Positions 5,948 to 7,065 of a stretch of 7,065 nt of DNA are shown here, one piece after another. The stretch's first letter is position 1. Each line of letters starts with the position of its first letter. The stretch spans positions 1-7,065 of the forward strand of contig JAFQDI010000164.1 of assembly GCA_017416055.1 (NCBI GenBank), given 5' to 3'. Below the pieces are notes generated by a model, which did not search any database, was not told the DNA's origin, and saw only the letters and a program-made list of their open reading frames with translations. Both the position numbers and the translations under genes were made by a program. The DNA is from Lachnospiraceae bacterium (GTDB lineage: Bacteria > Bacillota_A > Clostridia > Lachnospirales > Lachnospiraceae).

Positions 5948-7065
5948 AATCCCAGCTCCTCGCGGTATTCCGAAAGTTCCTTCTGATTGCCCAAAATGTA
6001 ATGTCCGGGCACGATCTCAGTCCACACGGGCTGATCATTCTCATAGTCATGTACGGACGGATCATAGGTCAAAAGTTCGCTTTTTCCCGCCATATCGGGA
6101 TCCGGATAGGGAATCGCCGACAACAGTGCCTTGGTGTAAGGATGAAGCGGGTGCGCAAACAATTCCTCACAGTCTGCGATCTCAACGATCTTCCCCTTAG
6201 TGATCACAGCGATTCGATCGGAGATGAAACGAACCACCGACAGGTCATGGGCAATGAACAAATAGGTTAAGTCTCTCTCTCGGCGAAGCTGATTCAGCAG
6301 GTTGATAATCTGGGCACGAATCGACACATCCAGTGCGGAAATCGGCTCATCCGCCACGATAAATTCCGGCTGCATGACCAAACTGCGGGCGATACCGATT
6401 CGCTGGCGCTGTCCACCGGAAAATTCGTGAGGAAAACGGGACGCAAATTCCGGCGACAGGCCAACCTCCCGCATGATCTTTCCGATTTTTCCCTTGCGGT
6501 TCTGCTCATTGTCATATAAATGGTAGTTGTGGAGACCCTCAGAGATAATGTAATCCACCTTTGCACGCTCATTCAGAGATGCCATGGGATCCTGGAAAAA
6601 CATCTGCATCTTCATGCGCAGATCCTTCATCTTCTGTTTCGTCTGAGGTCCGGTAATCTTCTCACCGTCAAAATAAATGTCTCCCTCCACCTTGTCGTAA
6701 ATGCGCATGATCGCGCGTCCGATGGTCGTCTTTCCGGACCCGGACTCACCCACCAGTGACAGGGTCTCACCTTGATAAATATCGAAGCTCACATTATCCA
6801 CAGCCTTGAATTTCCCGCCGTGGCCTTTAAAACTCACCGACAGATTTTTGATCTCCAACAGCTTCTTCGCCGTACTGTAGTCAAATGATTCCACCGGCTT
6901 CGCTGCAGCTTCTTCACTTCTCCTTCGATCACGCTCTTCTACCCCCTGCTTGAATTCCTTCGCAAGTGGATGAAGGAGCCACGTTTTGGCGTAATGTGTG
7001 GGACTCACCTCAAATTCCGGCGGCTCTTCCTCGAAATCAATTTCCATCGCATCGGGATTTCTGGG
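5944..7065 (-). CDS. oppF: Oligopeptide ABC transporter ATPase, OppF type (5' end outside window)
   Basis: ATPase subunit that powers peptide import through the Opp/Dpp permease at the inner face of the membrane. Residues are numbered from the ATG at 7047. The nucleotide-binding domain spans about 62-290: Walker A GESGSGKT (100-107), Q-loop FFQDP (150-154), signature FSGGQRQR (209-216), Walker B FIVADEP (229-235, catalytic E234), D-loop SALD (237-240) and switch H267 in AHDLS. The C-terminal oligopeptide-transporter region has [11 protein letters not shown] (299-309) and PGHYILG (347-353). The frame stays open upstream to the window edge (PRNPDA before that Met), with no ribosome binding site, so the true start lies outside. 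The first about 30 residues ([10 protein letters not shown], then [13 protein letters not shown]) resemble the C-terminal tail of clostridial OppD proteins, so this may be the second half of an OppD-OppF fusion. It overlaps the next gene by ATGA. Confidence 0.93.
   Translation of the reverse strand, partial: PRNPDAMEIDFEEEPPEFEVSPTHYAKTWLLHPLAKEFKQGVEERDRRRSEEAAAKPVESFDYSTAKKLLEIKNLSVSFKGHGGKFKAVDNVSFDIYQGETLSLVGESGSGKTTIGRAIMRIYDKVEGDIYFDGEKITGPQTKQKMKDLRMKMQMFFQDPMASLNERAKVDYIISEGLHNYHLYDNEQNRKGKIGKIMREVGLSPEFASRFPHEFSGGQRQRIGIARSLVMQPEFIVADEPISALDVSIRAQIINLLNQLRRERDLTYLFIAHDLSVVRFISDRIAVITKGKIVEIADCEELFAHPLHPYTKALLSAIPYPDPDMAGKSELLTYDPSVHDYENDQPVWTEIVPGHYILGNQKELSEYREELGL

Overview
This window looks like chromosomal DNA from an anaerobic, endospore-forming member of the Clostridia. 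It is most like Lachnospiraceae, but that is a judgement from protein style, not from a search. It carries two sporulation/germination genes (gpr and spoIIP), a low-GC-type rpsT with a strong GGAGG ribosome binding site, and clostridial-style oligopeptide transporter sequence. Almost all of it is protein coding. I see no rRNA, tRNA, CRISPR array, insertion sequence or phage gene.

Left part (1-2609). gpr (spore germination protease) and spoIIP (peptidoglycan hydrolase for forespore engulfment) lie in tandem on the minus strand, 94 bases apart. The first 73 bases may hold the last codons of a plus-strand gene converging on spoIIP, but this is weak. Between gpr and rpsT is an AT-rich divergent intergenic region. 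It holds a good vegetative-type promoter for rpsT, possibly overlapped on the other strand by a weak sigma-G-like element for gpr.

Middle (2610-2933). rpsT encodes ribosomal protein S20. It starts at TTG nine bases after a GGAGG site and ends in a textbook intrinsic terminator with a perfect 12-bp stem. The terminator sits between the two convergent transcription units.

Right part (2947-7065, all minus strand). Reading in the direction of transcription, the genes are: an OppF-type ATPase of a peptide ABC transporter (open to the window edge); a small unknown membrane protein whose ATG overlaps the oppF stop (ATGA); after 127 bases, an imidazolonepropionase-like metal amidohydrolase; and after 81 bases, an M20D-family metallo-amidohydrolase. 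A reasonable model is peptide or acylated amino-acid uptake followed by cytoplasmic hydrolysis. The shared operon is inferred from strand and spacing only.

Most notable points: the OppF frame runs unbroken upstream into what looks like an OppD C-terminal tail, suggesting an OppD-OppF fusion; the unknown membrane protein is coupled to oppF; rpsT has a UUG start, reminiscent of autoregulated E. coli rpsT; and opposing promoters may overlap in the gpr/rpsT gap. I did not find a clear candidate for a wholly new biological system.
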